28,945 nt of DNA from an uncultured Bacteroidales bacterium (lineage in GTDB: Bacteria > Bacteroidota > Bacteroidia > Bacteroidales > F082): assembly GCA_937902805.1 (NCBI GenBank), contig CALEMB010000134.1:1-28945 (forward strand), written 5' to 3'. The notes under the pieces are model-generated. The model was not told the origin of the DNA. It did no database searches and saw only the letters and a list, made by a program, of their open reading frames with translations. The translations under genes were made by a program, and so were the position numbers. Shown piece after piece: positions 15,097 to 23,381 of the stretch (its first letter is position 1; every line of letters starts with the position of its first letter).

Positions 15097-17445
15097 TCAG
15101 AATGAGAAGGTAAGACCGAAGGTCGGCAGGATGGGCAACTGACGGGCCACATCGCTGGTGACCAAATTGACGTAGAACACGTTATTGCGGTTGTAGACAT
15201 TAGTCACGCCGAGGGCGGCCTCCAACATGATGTTCTCGGTGAAGTAGAACTTGCGCTTCACGTCGATGTCGAAGCGATGGTAGGTGGGCAGACGGCCTTG
15301 GTTGAGTTCTCCGTACAAAATGCCCATCTCTCCGTTGGTGCTGGTATAGTCGAAGTTGATACCATCCTGGAAGGAATAATACTCATAGAAGCCTTGCACC
15401 TGCGTGAAGGGGAAGCCGCTACCGAAGTTCCAGCGACCGCTGAACTCCCACTGACGCTTCGAGCCTGCCGTGTAGGTAACGATAACATTGACGTTGTGGC
15501 GGCGGTCGAAGTGAGGCGCATATTGCGTGAGCACCACCTCATTCTCGACGGCCTTTTCATATTCTCTCGTCACGAAGCCCAAGGCATAGACGGCCCAAAT
15601 GTACCAATGCTTGTCCTCGAACTTCACCGAAATATCGCAGCCGTATGCGTCGCCCGTCTCCTTGACAAAGTCCTTCTTCAGCAGATCGGGGACATCGGAC
15701 TGTGATTCAGGATAAATCTTGTTACGGTTGATATTGGTCAGCTGCACAAAGTCCTTCCAGTAACCTTCCACGTTCACGGTGACATTTTTGCCCAAATCGA
15801 ATTCAGCACCCAAGATGTAATGGTTGGCCTTTTGCAGATAGCTCTTGATTTCCTCGCCATTGTAGGTACTAGGCATATTGTCGATGCCCGATAAGAAACC
15901 GTAGAACAAGTTAACCACATCGCGGTCGCTGGTGGCTGCCACGAAGTTCTGTGAATACATACCTACCGCAGCTTTCAGACGCAGCCAGTCGGTGGTGTTG
16001 TACTTGATAGCGAGACGCGGCTCCGGCGACAGTCCCCCTTTGGTGACCGAAGGATAATACTGGAGACGGAAGCTAGGCTCAATCAAGAACCTGCCCACGG
16101 AAGCCTTGTATTTCACATAAGCGCCCAATTCCGTCGAGTTTTCATCGTCTCCGCCAATCTTTTGATGGCCATAGACGCTATAGGTGAGATAGTTTGTCTT
16201 ATAGCCCAACATCTCGATACCATATTTCAGCGTGCTCTTGCCAAAGAATTGCGTAAAGTCAAAGCCTGCATTGAAGCCGCTGATCTTGCTGTAACGGTCG
16301 GGGCTGTCCGTCTCTCTCATGCGTGCCGTGTAGCTCGAATAGGCGATGTTACCCTCAATCATCACGGGAGCTTTACCAGGAATGATAAGGAAATTGGTAC
16401 CGACACCGTATGAATTCCAGCCAAAGTCGGACAACGACATATAGTTGTTCACTTTGTCGTTGAACGAGAAACCAAACAAGTTAAACTTACTGCCATTAGG
16501 AGCGTTTAACGAAATCTTGCCATAGAAATCTTGGTAGTTGAAAGGCAATCCATTCTCTGAAGCATAGGGATAGATATACTTGCTAGTCTGTTCCAGATAG
16601 GAGTTCTTTGCCGAAATGATGAAGGACATCGAGGTCTCATCGGGGGTTTTGGCCTTCTTCAAAGGACCTTCAAGCATCAATTTGGCGCCAAAGGTATTAC
16701 CGCCAATCTTACCAGAGATACGTTTTTTGTTACCGTCGCGAGTGGAAATATCCATCACCGAAGAGATTCGTCCGCTGTATTCTGCGCCAAAGCCGCCCGT
16801 GTAAACGTCGGCATTGCGGATGATGTCAGTGTCGAACACCGAGAAGAGGCCGATGGAATGGAAGGGGTTATAGACCACCATACCGTCGAGCAGCACCTTG
16901 TTTTGGATGGGCGAACCGCCACGGATGTAAAGCTGACCGCCTTGGTCGCCAGTGAAGATGACACCCGGCACCACTTGCAGGTATTGGGCGAAGTCGGCCT
17001 GACCACCCACACTCGGAATCTTGGTGATGGTCTTCGGCGTAACAGTGATGACCGAGGTTTTGGTCTCGGTGCGGGCTTCAATCTTATCGGCAGTAATCGT
17101 CACCGTTTCCAGCTGCTGGCTCGTCTCTTTCATGAAATACTTGCGGCTGACGGTTTGGTTTCTCGACAGGCTAAAGCTCTCAGAAATGGTATCATAACCC
17201 ACATTTGTGATCAGCAGCGTATATTGCCCGTCTGGGATGCGGTTGATATTGAAATAGCCGTTTTCATTGGTTGTGCTGCCAAAGGTTGTGCCTTTCAAGT
17301 AGACATTGGTGAACATCATAGGCTCGCCCGTGGATTCTTCATAAACGAAACCTTTGATGCTATTGTCTTGTGCCACAGTCGTCAGTGCAGTGAAAAGCAG
17401 GAAAAAAGCCGCAAAAAACAGTCTTGAAATATGACGATTACTCAT
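15097..17445 (-). CDS. TonB-dependent receptor with carboxypeptidase-regulatory-like domain
   Basis: The protein has 782 aa. Signal peptide 1-25, then a CarboxypepD_reg-like beta domain (~30-110: IKGFVYEESTGEPMMFTNVY, GYFNINRIPDGQYTL). A likely TonB box (LETVTITA) precedes the plug (~125-235, with LYIRGGSPIQNKVLLDGM). The long beta-barrel ends in the aromatic LTFSF. No SusD partner is adjacent and the receptor is shorter than SusC proteins, so it belongs to the non-SusC group that imports siderophores, cofactors or unknown ligands. The downstream CpcT/CpeT-like gene is probably its operon partner. A minus-strand promoter lies upstream. Confidence 0.92.
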   Translation of the reverse strand: MSNRHISRLFFAAFFLLFTALTTVAQDNSIKGFVYEESTGEPMMFTNVYLKGTTFGSTTNENGYFNINRIPDGQYTLLITNVGYDTISESFSLSRNQTVSRKYFMKETSQQLETVTITADKIEARTETKTSVITVTPKTITKIPSVGGQADFAQYLQVVPGVIFTGDQGGQLYIRGGSPIQNKVLLDGMVVYNPFHSIGLFSVFDTDIIRNADVYTGGFGAEYSGRISSVMDISTRDGNKKRISGKIGGNTFGAKLMLEGPLKKAKTPDETSMSFIISAKNSYLEQTSKYIYPYASENGLPFNYQDFYGKISLNAPNGSKFNLFGFSFNDKVNNYMSLSDFGWNSYGVGTNFLIIPGKAPVMIEGNIAYSSYTARMRETDSPDRYSKISGFNAGFDFTQFFGKSTLKYGIEMLGYKTNYLTYSVYGHQKIGGDDENSTELGAYVKYKASVGRFLIEPSFRLQYYPSVTKGGLSPEPRLAIKYNTTDWLRLKAAVGMYSQNFVAATSDRDVVNLFYGFLSGIDNMPSTYNGEEIKSYLQKANHYILGAEFDLGKNVTVNVEGYWKDFVQLTNINRNKIYPESQSDVPDLLKKDFVKETGDAYGCDISVKFEDKHWYIWAVYALGFVTREYEKAVENEVVLTQYAPHFDRRHNVNVIVTYTAGSKRQWEFSGRWNFGSGFPFTQVQGFYEYYSFQDGINFDYTSTNGEMGILYGELNQGRLPTYHRFDIDVKRKFYFTENIMLEAALGVTNVYNRNNVFYVNLVTSDVARQLPILPTFGLTFSF

Positions 17446-17492
17446 AGTGCTTTTAGATAATTTGTAGTTACACCTTATTTAAAATGAAGATG

Positions 17493-17526
17493 CAAAAATA
17501 CAAATTATTATGGATGCAAGCCCAAA
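17493..17526 (-). promoter_or_regulatory. Promoter for the TonB-dependent receptor
   Basis: On the minus strand, TTTG (17526-17523), a 22-nt gap and TATTTTTG (17500-17493) precede the receptor gene by ~48 nt. Confidence 0.55.
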
Positions 17527-17596
17527 ATAGCTAAAAACGGGTAAAAATATTCTATTATCGACTTTTACCCTATTTCAAGACCGGCACGAGGCAAGG

Positions 17597-17866
17597 CTAC
17601 AGGAGCAAAGAGAAAAGCCCTTGGAGCCAGCCTTGGGAAAACTCGTACCGATACAAGAGTATGCCACCCGCCAGCGAGACCAATAGCATAATCACCTTCA
17701 GCCAATCCTTGACAGGCAGCACCATAATGCCAAAGATGATGAGCAATAGGGGCCACAGGTGCCAAACGATGCTCCACCTGAATTCGAAGACATCGAGAGA
17801 GGCTAACAGGGCTATCACGCCCACAAAGAGCAGAATGATTCCCAATAACAAATTCTTGTTTTTCAT
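17597..17866 (-). CDS. LiaF/LiaI-like small membrane protein (DUF5668-type)
   Basis: The protein has 89 aa with three hydrophobic helices: NLLLGIILLFVGVIALLASL, WPLLLIIFGIMVLPV and VIMLLVSLAGGILLY. The pattern WSIVWHLWPLLLIIFG is characteristic of the LiaI/LiaF transmembrane region (DUF5668). Its ATG overlaps the stop of the upstream PspC gene (ATGA at 17866-17863), so the pair is coupled. Proteins of this type sit in the inner membrane with PspC domains and are linked to envelope-stress sensing in other phyla. A stress role here is inferred. Confidence 0.75.
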   Translation of the reverse strand: MKNKNLLLGIILLFVGVIALLASLDVFEFRWSIVWHLWPLLLIIFGIMVLPVKDWLKVIMLLVSLAGGILLYRYEFSQGWLQGLFSLLL

Positions 17867-18276
17867 GAGTTGGTGTCTTTTTTAGGGATGAGTAAAACAA
17901 GGCCGAGTACTATAAGAAGAATGGGCCACACCATCTGCCAGTTGAAAGCGGGAACAAAACGGTGAAGCAGTCCCAGCGCGCCCATTCCGATAAGGGCCAA
18001 ACCGATAATCCAACTGCTTTTGTCGGTTTTGGATGACCGAGGTGTGTCAGCCATCACCTCATCGACAATGTCGATAGTGTCTGTCGCTTGCACATCGCCA
18101 GCGGGCATCACAATCCAAAGGATGAGGTACAACCCAATGCCCGTGCCTGCAAACAAAACCATGAAGGCAAGGAGCAGGCGCATCAGCGAGACATCGGTGC
18201 CGAAATAGTTGGCCAGACCAGCGCAAACGCCGGCGATGACTTTGTTGTTAGTGTCTCTTTGAAGTTTCTTTTCCAT
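17863..18276 (-). CDS. PspC domain protein with C-terminal LiaF-like membrane region
   Basis: The protein has 137 aa from the ATG at 18276 (MEKKLQRDTNNK). An upstream in-frame ATG at 18324 is rejected because the PspC domain starts right at MEKKL. Residues ~3-65 are a PspC domain (VIAGVCAGLANYFGTDVSLMR, then a hydrophobic helix GTGIGLYLILWIVMPAG). A linker of ~30 polar residues leads to two more membrane helices (SSWIIGLALIGMGALGLL and VWPILLIVLGLVLLIP), which resemble the DUF5668 region of its neighbour. The two overlapping genes probably form a membrane complex for envelope stress. A near-perfect 16-bp palindrome lies ~95 nt upstream. Confidence 0.85.
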   Translation of the reverse strand: MEKKLQRDTNNKVIAGVCAGLANYFGTDVSLMRLLLAFMVLFAGTGIGLYLILWIVMPAGDVQATDTIDIVDEVMADTPRSSKTDKSSWIIGLALIGMGALGLLHRFVPAFNWQMVWPILLIVLGLVLLIPKKDTNS

Positions 18277-18370
18277 CGTTGTATTGTTTATTTGTTGTTG
18301 AACCGTAGCAACAACATCAAACATTGTGCAAAACTTGTCGTTTTTGCAGAAATGGCAGGTTTTTGGTCAG

Positions 18371-18386
18371 GTTGTAATATTGCAAC
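18371..18386. promoter_or_regulatory. Near-palindrome upstream of the PspC pair
   Basis: GTTGTAATATTGCAAC is an inverted repeat with one mismatched pair, between the T9SS terminator and the PspC gene. It could be an operator. It is short and AT-rich, so chance is not excluded. Confidence 0.25.
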
Positions 18387-18402
18387 CTCGATTAAAGCAC
18401 AC

Positions 18403-18425
18403 AAAAAGCCGCCCCGAAGGGCGGC
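18403..18425 (-). terminator. Rho-independent terminator of the T9SS cargo gene
   Basis: Read on the minus strand, GCCGCCC and GGGCGGC pair perfectly (18425-18419 with 18414-18408) around a TTCG tetraloop, followed by five T. It lies ~43 nt past the stop of the T9SS gene. Confidence 0.9.
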
Positions 18426-18467
18426 CTAATGACCAAAAAAAAACAAAACTTTTATTATTCGATTAGA

Positions 18468-19223
18468 TTAGTATTTCTTCACCACAAACTTTTCGGTCTT
18501 CACAGCGCGGCCGTCCACCTTAAGGTTGCAGAAGTAGATGCCATCGGTAAGGTCGGCCACCGACAAAGCGGCTTGTCCCTCCAGGGCATCCAACTGTTGG
18601 CTCAGCACTTCCTGACCCAGCAGGTTGTAGACCGAAACCGACACATTGCCCGTTGTGGGCAGCTGATAGTTGAAGTGCACCATGGATGAGGCGGGGTTGG
18701 GATAGGCGTGACCGAAGCTAATCTTGTTCTCGTCAATGCCGGAAGCACCATAGCCAAACCATATCTCGATGCATACTTTATCGTCCGCATTGTCAGCCAG
18801 ATAAGCGTAGTATTTTATCACCGAAGTACCAACAATGTAGCTGGTCTCGTCATCGGAATAATTGGGGTCAACCTGATAGTGGAAGGAAAGGTCACCATCT
18901 ACGGAGACTGCGTTGGGTTCCATAGTCTTGGGTCGAGTGGTAAAGGCATCCGGGCCTAAGCATACTCCCCAGCAGAACGTATTAGTGGTGCCGTCAACGA
19001 TTTTCACGTATTCCTTCTCGACCACCACTTCAATCTGCCTATCCGTCAAATTCCGGAGCTGCATCTTCAATTCGATTTCGCCCCAACTCGTAGGAGCGTT
19101 TTCGCAAATATACGATTCGTTGTTGGCAAACACTCTGCCATCCATTTCAAACTGAAGCGATTGGGCTGACACCCAACCCATTACAGCCATAAAAACGAGG
19201 GTAAAGATAGATTTTTTAATCAT
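18468..19223 (-). CDS. Secreted protein with T9SS type A sorting domain
   Basis: The protein has 251 aa. A signal peptide (MIKKSIFTLVFMAVMGWVSAQ) is followed by a ~150-residue beta-rich domain (IELKMQLRNLTDRQIEVVVEKE, FCWGVCLGPD, LSFHYQVDPNY) that may be an immunoglobulin-like module with a C-x3-C pair. The C-terminal ~75 residues are a T9SS sorting domain (AYPNPASSMVHFNYQLP, VYNLLGQEVL, DGIYFCNLKVDGRAVKTEKFVVKKY). The protein would be displayed at the surface or secreted. The molecular role of the N-domain is unknown. A strong terminator follows the gene. Confidence 0.87.
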   Translation of the reverse strand: MIKKSIFTLVFMAVMGWVSAQSLQFEMDGRVFANNESYICENAPTSWGEIELKMQLRNLTDRQIEVVVEKEYVKIVDGTTNTFCWGVCLGPDAFTTRPKTMEPNAVSVDGDLSFHYQVDPNYSDDETSYIVGTSVIKYYAYLADNADDKVCIEIWFGYGASGIDENKISFGHAYPNPASSMVHFNYQLPTTGNVSVSVYNLLGQEVLSQQLDALEGQAALSVADLTDGIYFCNLKVDGRAVKTEKFVVKKY

Positions 19224-19302
19224 AGCGTTATTATTTTATTGTTCTTGTTTTCTTTTCAATCTGCAAAAATGCGAAACTTTTTCTAATCTTGCAACAAAAA
19301 CA

Positions 19303-19332
19303 TTGCCATTTTTTGGAAAATCCCTACTTTTG
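19303..19332 (+). promoter_or_regulatory. Promoter for the Omp28-like gene
   Basis: TTG (19303-19305), a 19-nt gap and TACTTTTG (19325-19332) precede the ATG at 19364 by ~31 nt. Confidence 0.65.
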
Positions 19333-19363
19333 TGCAGAAAAATCAAACAAACACCATAAACAA

Positions 19364-20992
19364 ATGAAAAAAACTACCTTCATCCTTGCATCACTGATGA
19401 TGCTCTTCGCATTGAAAGTCAATGCACAAAACCAACGCGTTTTGTTGCTTGAAAGCTTTACTAACACAGGCTGCGGTCCTTGCGCCCAATACAATCCAGC
19501 CATGGACGCCCTCATCGCCAACAACGCTGACAAAATTGCGGCCATCAAATATCACGTGAACTGGCCCTCCGCCAACGACCCCATGTTTCTTCACAATACT
19601 GGAGAAAACAGCGCAAGAACAAGCTATTATAGTGTGAACTCCGTGCCTCACGTCGTCATTGACGGCAACCGCTTCTCAGACAACCCCGGCCATCTCAACC
19701 AAAGCGTCATCAACCAGCTCTCCGTCCTTGAATCGCCCATGGAATTGCGGTTGACATACGAGGTGGACGAAGTAAAGAACATCATCACTGTCTTTGTGAT
19801 GGGGCGTGCCTCCACCGACATCATGGGCAGTCTCAAGCTTTATGTCGGCGTCATCGAGAAAGAAATTCACTTTACCTCGGCACCTGGTCCCAACGGAGAG
19901 CGCGACTTCTACAGTGTGATGAAGAAAATGCTGCCCAACTCCACGGGCACCGTTCTCGACGAAATGATGGCAGGCGATTATTTCACTTACGTCTTCACTT
20001 GGGAATTGGCCAATGTTTACAACAACGACCAGTTGGATGCTATCGCTTGGGTGCAGAACTCGAATACGAAGGAAGTGTATCAAGCTTGCAGGTCAAGCCA
20101 AGAGTTTGTGCCTTTCTTCGCCAACGAAGCCTGCGTTAACGGCCTCAGCAATATCAAGAGCGTCACCTGCAGCGGTGTGGAATCCCCAAAGGTTGTGCTG
20201 ACCAACTGCGGTAGTAACGCCCTGACTACGGCTGAGATGGAAGTGCTCATCAACGGCGAAACGATGAAAACCTTGACTTGGAACGGCAATCTGGCTAGCC
20301 TCGCCTCCGAGACTATCGACTTGGGTGAAATCACCTTCCCCGTCGAAGATCAGAACCTGCTTGAAGTAAAACTCACCAGCGTCAACGGCGGTGTCGACGA
20401 AGCCCCTGCCAACGATGTGACGTCATTCACCATCAAAGGCTCGCCCGACATTGTGGGCAAAGTGCTGAAACTCACCATCCGCACCGATGCCAACCCCGAA
20501 GAGACTACCTGGAAGGTGACTAACCTCTGGACGGGAGAAGTCGTCCTCGAAGGCGGTCCTTACGACACGCCTAACCACAACTACACCGAGACCCTTGAAA
20601 TCACGGGCGACGGCTGCTATGACTTCACTATCTACGACGCTGGAGGCAACGGCCTTACAGGCAGCGGCATCTACGGTTTGAAAGCCGGAAGCGTCACCAT
20701 TTTCTCCGGAAAGTCCTTCGGCGACAGCGAAAGCAACGAGTTTTCGTATGAAGTGACGGCCGACGTCGAGGAGACAATCGGTGCCACGACCGCCATCTAC
20801 CCCAACCCCACCACGGGTATGGTGAACATCGAGAGCGATGGCGAACAGATGGTCACCATCTACAACATGGCTGGCCAGCGCGTCTACGAAGGCATGAGCA
20901 ACGGCTACCTGCAAATCGACATGAAGGCCTACGGTGCAGGCATCTACGCCATTCAGGTCGGTGAAGAGACACAAAGAGTTGTTGTGAAATAA
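19364..20992 (+). CDS. Omp28-like secreted protein with thioredoxin-type CGPC motif and T9SS sorting domain
   Basis: The protein has 542 aa from the ATG at 19364, which gives a proper signal peptide (MKKTTFILASLMMLFALKVNA). An in-frame ATG 75 nt upstream overlaps the promoter and is rejected. Residues ~24-250 resemble Omp28: a thioredoxin-like domain with a full CGPC site (Cys37, Cys40) and SVPHVVIDG as the cis-Pro segment. A middle region of Ig-like character follows (~265-375). Residues ~385-490 form a CUB-like domain common in T9SS proteins (TWKVTNLWTGEVVLEGG, GDGCYDFTIYDAGGNG). The end (AIYPNPTTGMVNI, TIYNMAGQRVYEG, GAGIYAIQVGE) is a T9SS sorting domain. Its stop overlaps the birA start by one base (TAATG). 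Confidence 0.88.
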   Translation: MKKTTFILASLMMLFALKVNAQNQRVLLLESFTNTGCGPCAQYNPAMDALIANNADKIAAIKYHVNWPSANDPMFLHNTGENSARTSYYSVNSVPHVVIDGNRFSDNPGHLNQSVINQLSVLESPMELRLTYEVDEVKNIITVFVMGRASTDIMGSLKLYVGVIEKEIHFTSAPGPNGERDFYSVMKKMLPNSTGTVLDEMMAGDYFTYVFTWELANVYNNDQLDAIAWVQNSNTKEVYQACRSSQEFVPFFANEACVNGLSNIKSVTCSGVESPKVVLTNCGSNALTTAEMEVLINGETMKTLTWNGNLASLASETIDLGEITFPVEDQNLLEVKLTSVNGGVDEAPANDVTSFTIKGSPDIVGKVLKLTIRTDANPEETTWKVTNLWTGEVVLEGGPYDTPNHNYTETLEITGDGCYDFTIYDAGGNGLTGSGIYGLKAGSVTIFSGKSFGDSESNEFSYEVTADVEETIGATTAIYPNPTTGMVNIESDGEQMVTIYNMAGQRVYEGMSNGYLQIDMKAYGAGIYAIQVGEETQRVVVK

Positions 20993-21723
20993 TGCTCAAA
21001 TACATTCATTTAAAGCAGATTGACTCTACCAACGCCTATCTGCAACGCCAACAATCGGAGGCCGATATCCGCAACTGGGTGGTCAGCACTGACGAGCAGA
21101 CGGCAGGCAAAGGCATGGGAAGCAACGGCTGGGAAAGTGAGGTTGGAAAGAACCTCACTTTCTCTTTGGCCTTGGACGTAAGTTTTCTGCCCGCCGAGCG
21201 GCAATTCCTTTTGTCGGAGGCTGTGGCCTTAGGGTTGATACAAGCTTTGGATGTTTTACTTCCCACTGAGAAGCTCCGTATCAAATGGCCAAATGACATT
21301 TTCTATGAAAACCACAAACTCGCCGGCATCCTTATCAACAGCACGATAAAAGCCAATCGGATGGATGTTTCCATCATCGGCATTGGATTGAATGTCAACC
21401 AGATGCAATTCAAAGATTGGCCGACACATCCGATTTCGCTGCAGCAAATCACAGGCAAGGAATACGACTTGCAGCCATTATTGGAGAAAATCGTAGAAAG
21501 CCTTTATAATAAGGTGGAAATCCTGAAAACAGCCCCGACCGCGATTGAAGAGGCCTATCTGCAACGGCTCTATCGCTACAAGGCATGGGGCAATTACGAG
21601 GTGGACGAAAAGGAAATGCGATTATTCATCACCGACATCGACCCGTTTGGAAGGCTTCTCCTTCAAGATGAAGAAGGGAAAGGCTATGGTTTTGATGTGA
21701 AAGAGATAAAGTTTATCCTCTAA
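20992..21723 (+). CDS. birA: Biotin--[acetyl-CoA-carboxylase] ligase
   Basis: The protein has 243 aa and is a ligase-only form without the N-terminal repressor HTH. Motifs in order: DSTN (11-14), TDEQTAGKGMGSNGW as the biotinyl-adenylate loop (33-47, here GKGMGSNGW instead of GRGRxGRxW), KWPND (98-102), and KLAGILIN with the catalytic lysine at 109. A small C-terminal SH3-like domain follows (~200-243). It attaches biotin to carrier lysines of carboxylases and decarboxylases. The one carboxylase-type subunit in this window lacks such a lysine, so its substrate is elsewhere. It overlaps the Omp28-like gene (TAATG), so it is co-transcribed with it. Confidence 0.92.
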   Translation: MLKYIHLKQIDSTNAYLQRQQSEADIRNWVVSTDEQTAGKGMGSNGWESEVGKNLTFSLALDVSFLPAERQFLLSEAVALGLIQALDVLLPTEKLRIKWPNDIFYENHKLAGILINSTIKANRMDVSIIGIGLNVNQMQFKDWPTHPISLQQITGKEYDLQPLLEKIVESLYNKVEILKTAPTAIEEAYLQRLYRYKAWGNYEVDEKEMRLFITDIDPFGRLLLQDEEGKGYGFDVKEIKFIL

Positions 21724-21755
21724 ATCATTCCATCATCATCTTAGACGGAATGATT
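21723..21755. repeat. Inverted repeat after birA
   Basis: A perfect 9-bp inverted repeat, AATCATTCC (21723-21731) and GGAATGATT (21747-21755), with a 15-nt loop begins at the birA stop codon. It may act as a bidirectional terminator between birA and the small minus-strand ORF. No T-tract is present. Confidence 0.4.
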
Positions 21756-21758
21756 CTG

Positions 21759-21944
21759 CTATACATAGCAAGCGTCTAGTTTTTGGTGAAACAATTCCCC
21801 AAAACGTTCCAAAGACATATAGCCTTTAGGAATGTCGTTCGTTTTATATGACAATGGCATTGAAGATTGAGTTTTTCCGTAAGCCACATTCGGCTCCGAT
21901 GCCATTGAGGCTTTTGTTTCTTCAATATTGTCGTAGGATTCCAT
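21759..21944 (-). CDS. Small hypothetical protein
   Basis: The protein has 61 aa from the ATG at 21944. A TTG two codons upstream is possible. No signal peptide or membrane helix is present. The C-terminal third (IPKGYMSLERFGELFHQKLDACY) looks like a short amphipathic helical segment of the kind seen in small antitoxin-like or accessory proteins, but no toxin gene is adjacent. It lies ~60 nt downstream of pyrE on the same strand and could be read from the pyrE transcript. No function can be assigned. Confidence 0.4.
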   Translation of the reverse strand: MESYDNIEETKASMASEPNVAYGKTQSSMPLSYKTNDIPKGYMSLERFGELFHQKLDACYV

Positions 21945-22003
21945 TTCCAATTATATTTGCCTGATTTGTACCTTAACCCCGTTCTTTGACATCTTGAGAA
22001 CAG

Positions 22004-22651
22004 TTAATTCCACCGGTCGCTCCAAGCCTGCTGGTCCTTGCGCCATTCCTTCAAGGATTGAACGTCTTCCTCGGAGACATATTTCTCTTCCACGGCCTTG
22101 TGGATCAGCGTCTCGTAGTTCGACAAGGTGACCAACTCACAATTCTTCTCTTCGAAGTTCTTCTTGGCAAGGTCCATCTGGTAGGTGAAGATGGCCAACA
22201 TGCCCTTCACCTCGGCGCCAGCCTCACGCAAGGCATCCACCGCCATGAGGCTCGACTTGCCCGTGGAGACCAAATCTTCGATAACCACCACCGACTGTCC
22301 TGGCGTAATGACACCTTCAATCTGGTTTTGCATACCGTGCGACTTCTTCTCGGAGCGCACATACACAAAAGGCAGTCCCAACTCCTGTGCCACCAGCGCA
22401 CCTTGGGCGATGCCACCCGTGGCCACACCTGCGATGACATCGGGCTTGCCGAAGTTCTGCATCAGCTTCTCCACAAACTGCTGACGGATATAGGTCCGCA
22501 CGGCGGGGAAAGAAAGGGTGACGCGGTTGTCGCAATAGATGGGGCTTTTCAATCCCGAGGCCCAAGTGAAAGGTGCATTCGGGCTGAGTTTCACGGCCTT
22601 GATCCTGAGAAGATGCTGGGCCAAAGTCAATGCTGAGTCGTCGTATTTCAT
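22004..22651 (-). CDS. pyrE: Orotate phosphoribosyltransferase
   Basis: The protein has 215 aa from the ATG at 22651. Longer starts run into the divergent promoter and the NUDIX gene. The type I phosphoribosyltransferase fold is clear: the GLKSPIYCDNR entry (33-43), GVATGGIAQG (75-84), RSEKKSHG (99-106) and the PRPP loop VVVIEDLVSTGKSS (121-134). It converts orotate and PRPP to OMP in the fifth step of pyrimidine synthesis, in the cytosol. It is transcribed away from the NUDIX gene across a 68-nt gap. Confidence 0.95.
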   Translation of the reverse strand: MKYDDSALTLAQHLLRIKAVKLSPNAPFTWASGLKSPIYCDNRVTLSFPAVRTYIRQQFVEKLMQNFGKPDVIAGVATGGIAQGALVAQELGLPFVYVRSEKKSHGMQNQIEGVITPGQSVVVIEDLVSTGKSSLMAVDALREAGAEVKGMLAIFTYQMDLAKKNFEEKNCELVTLSNYETLIHKAVEEKYVSEEDVQSLKEWRKDQQAWSDRWN

Positions 22652-22653
22652 GG

Positions 22654-22685
22654 TTGTATAACTTTTTCGAAAAATCGTATCTTTG
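22654..22685 (+). promoter_or_regulatory. Promoter for the NUDIX gene
   Basis: TTG (22654-22656), a 21-nt gap and TATCTTTG (22678-22685) lie 34 nt before the ATG at 22720 and abut the pyrE start codon. Confidence 0.65.
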
Positions 22686-22719
22686 TCGCTTGAAACAAAA
22701 TGTTCAAAACAGGCTACAA

Positions 22720-23346
22720 ATGTACACAATTTTTCATGAAAATAAAGCCCTGATTTTTCCAAAAATTGAGGAAAATTCTTTGAAACTCGATGCAACACTC
22801 CAAGAATCTGAAAGATACGATGCCGAACTCTTGTGCGATTTTCTTCCTGAATGGCTCGACGACCGCGACCCTGGCGACACTTTCATCCACGACGTAGGCG
22901 AAAATGCCGTCGCTGCCGCCTTGAATCAGACCTTCCGCATGGCACCTGCGGCGGGTGGAGTCGTCGTCACCAATGGAAAAATCGTCAGCATCACACGCCA
23001 CAGCATCCCCGACCTGCCCAAAGGGCATATAGAACAAGGTGAAAGCCCCGAACAAGCCGCCTTGCGCGAGGTGGAGGAAGAAACGGGCATAGCCAAGTTG
23101 CATATCGTCAAGGAGTTGCCTTCCACTTGGCATTGTTATTGGGAACACGAGGAATGGAAGCTGAAGCGCACCTATTGGTACTTGATGGAAAGCGAAGAAG
23201 CCTTCCAGCCCAAGCCGCAGACCGAGGAAGGCATCAGCGAGGTAAAACTCATTGGTGCTGAGGGGATTGAAGACTTTTTGAAAAACACTTTCCGCTCCAT
23301 CAGTGAAATTTTGGCAAAAGATTTACGTCAGATTGTGGCAAAATAA
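22720..23346 (+). CDS. NUDIX hydrolase domain protein
   Basis: The protein has 208 aa from the ATG at 22720, directly after the promoter. An upstream start at 22630 would overlap pyrE and the promoter. The NUDIX box is complete: G102-x5-E108-x7-R116-E117-V118-E119-E120-E121-T122-G123-I124. Before it lies ~75 residues (MYTIFHENKALIF ... DFLPEWLDD) without a known domain. Such enzymes cleave nucleoside diphosphates linked to another group. The substrate is not predictable here. The gene is followed by a palindromic repeat and coaD. Confidence 0.88.
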   Translation: MYTIFHENKALIFPKIEENSLKLDATLQESERYDAELLCDFLPEWLDDRDPGDTFIHDVGENAVAAALNQTFRMAPAAGGVVVTNGKIVSITRHSIPDLPKGHIEQGESPEQAALREVEEETGIAKLHIVKELPSTWHCYWEHEEWKLKRTYWYLMESEEAFQPKPQTEEGISEVKLIGAEGIEDFLKNTFRSISEILAKDLRQIVAK

Positions 23347-23354
23347 TACTTTTG
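23347..23354 (+). promoter_or_regulatory. TAnnTTTG -7 box between NUDIX gene and palindromic repeat
   Basis: TACTTTTG begins one base after the NUDIX stop codon. No TTTG stands at -33. If active, it would put the 92-nt palindrome into the coaD leader. Confidence 0.35.
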
Positions 23355-23381
23355 CACGCCGAATCTAATAGTCATTCAACG

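Noticed and set aside
21952..21959. TATATTTG promoter box on the plus strand
   Set aside because: It leads only into antisense of pyrE and has no supporting -33 element. Such boxes are expected by chance in AT-rich gaps.
22058..22636. 192-codon ORF opposite pyrE
   Set aside because: It is a mirror of the pyrE reading frame with no start signals and a His/Leu-rich sequence typical of antisense ORFs.
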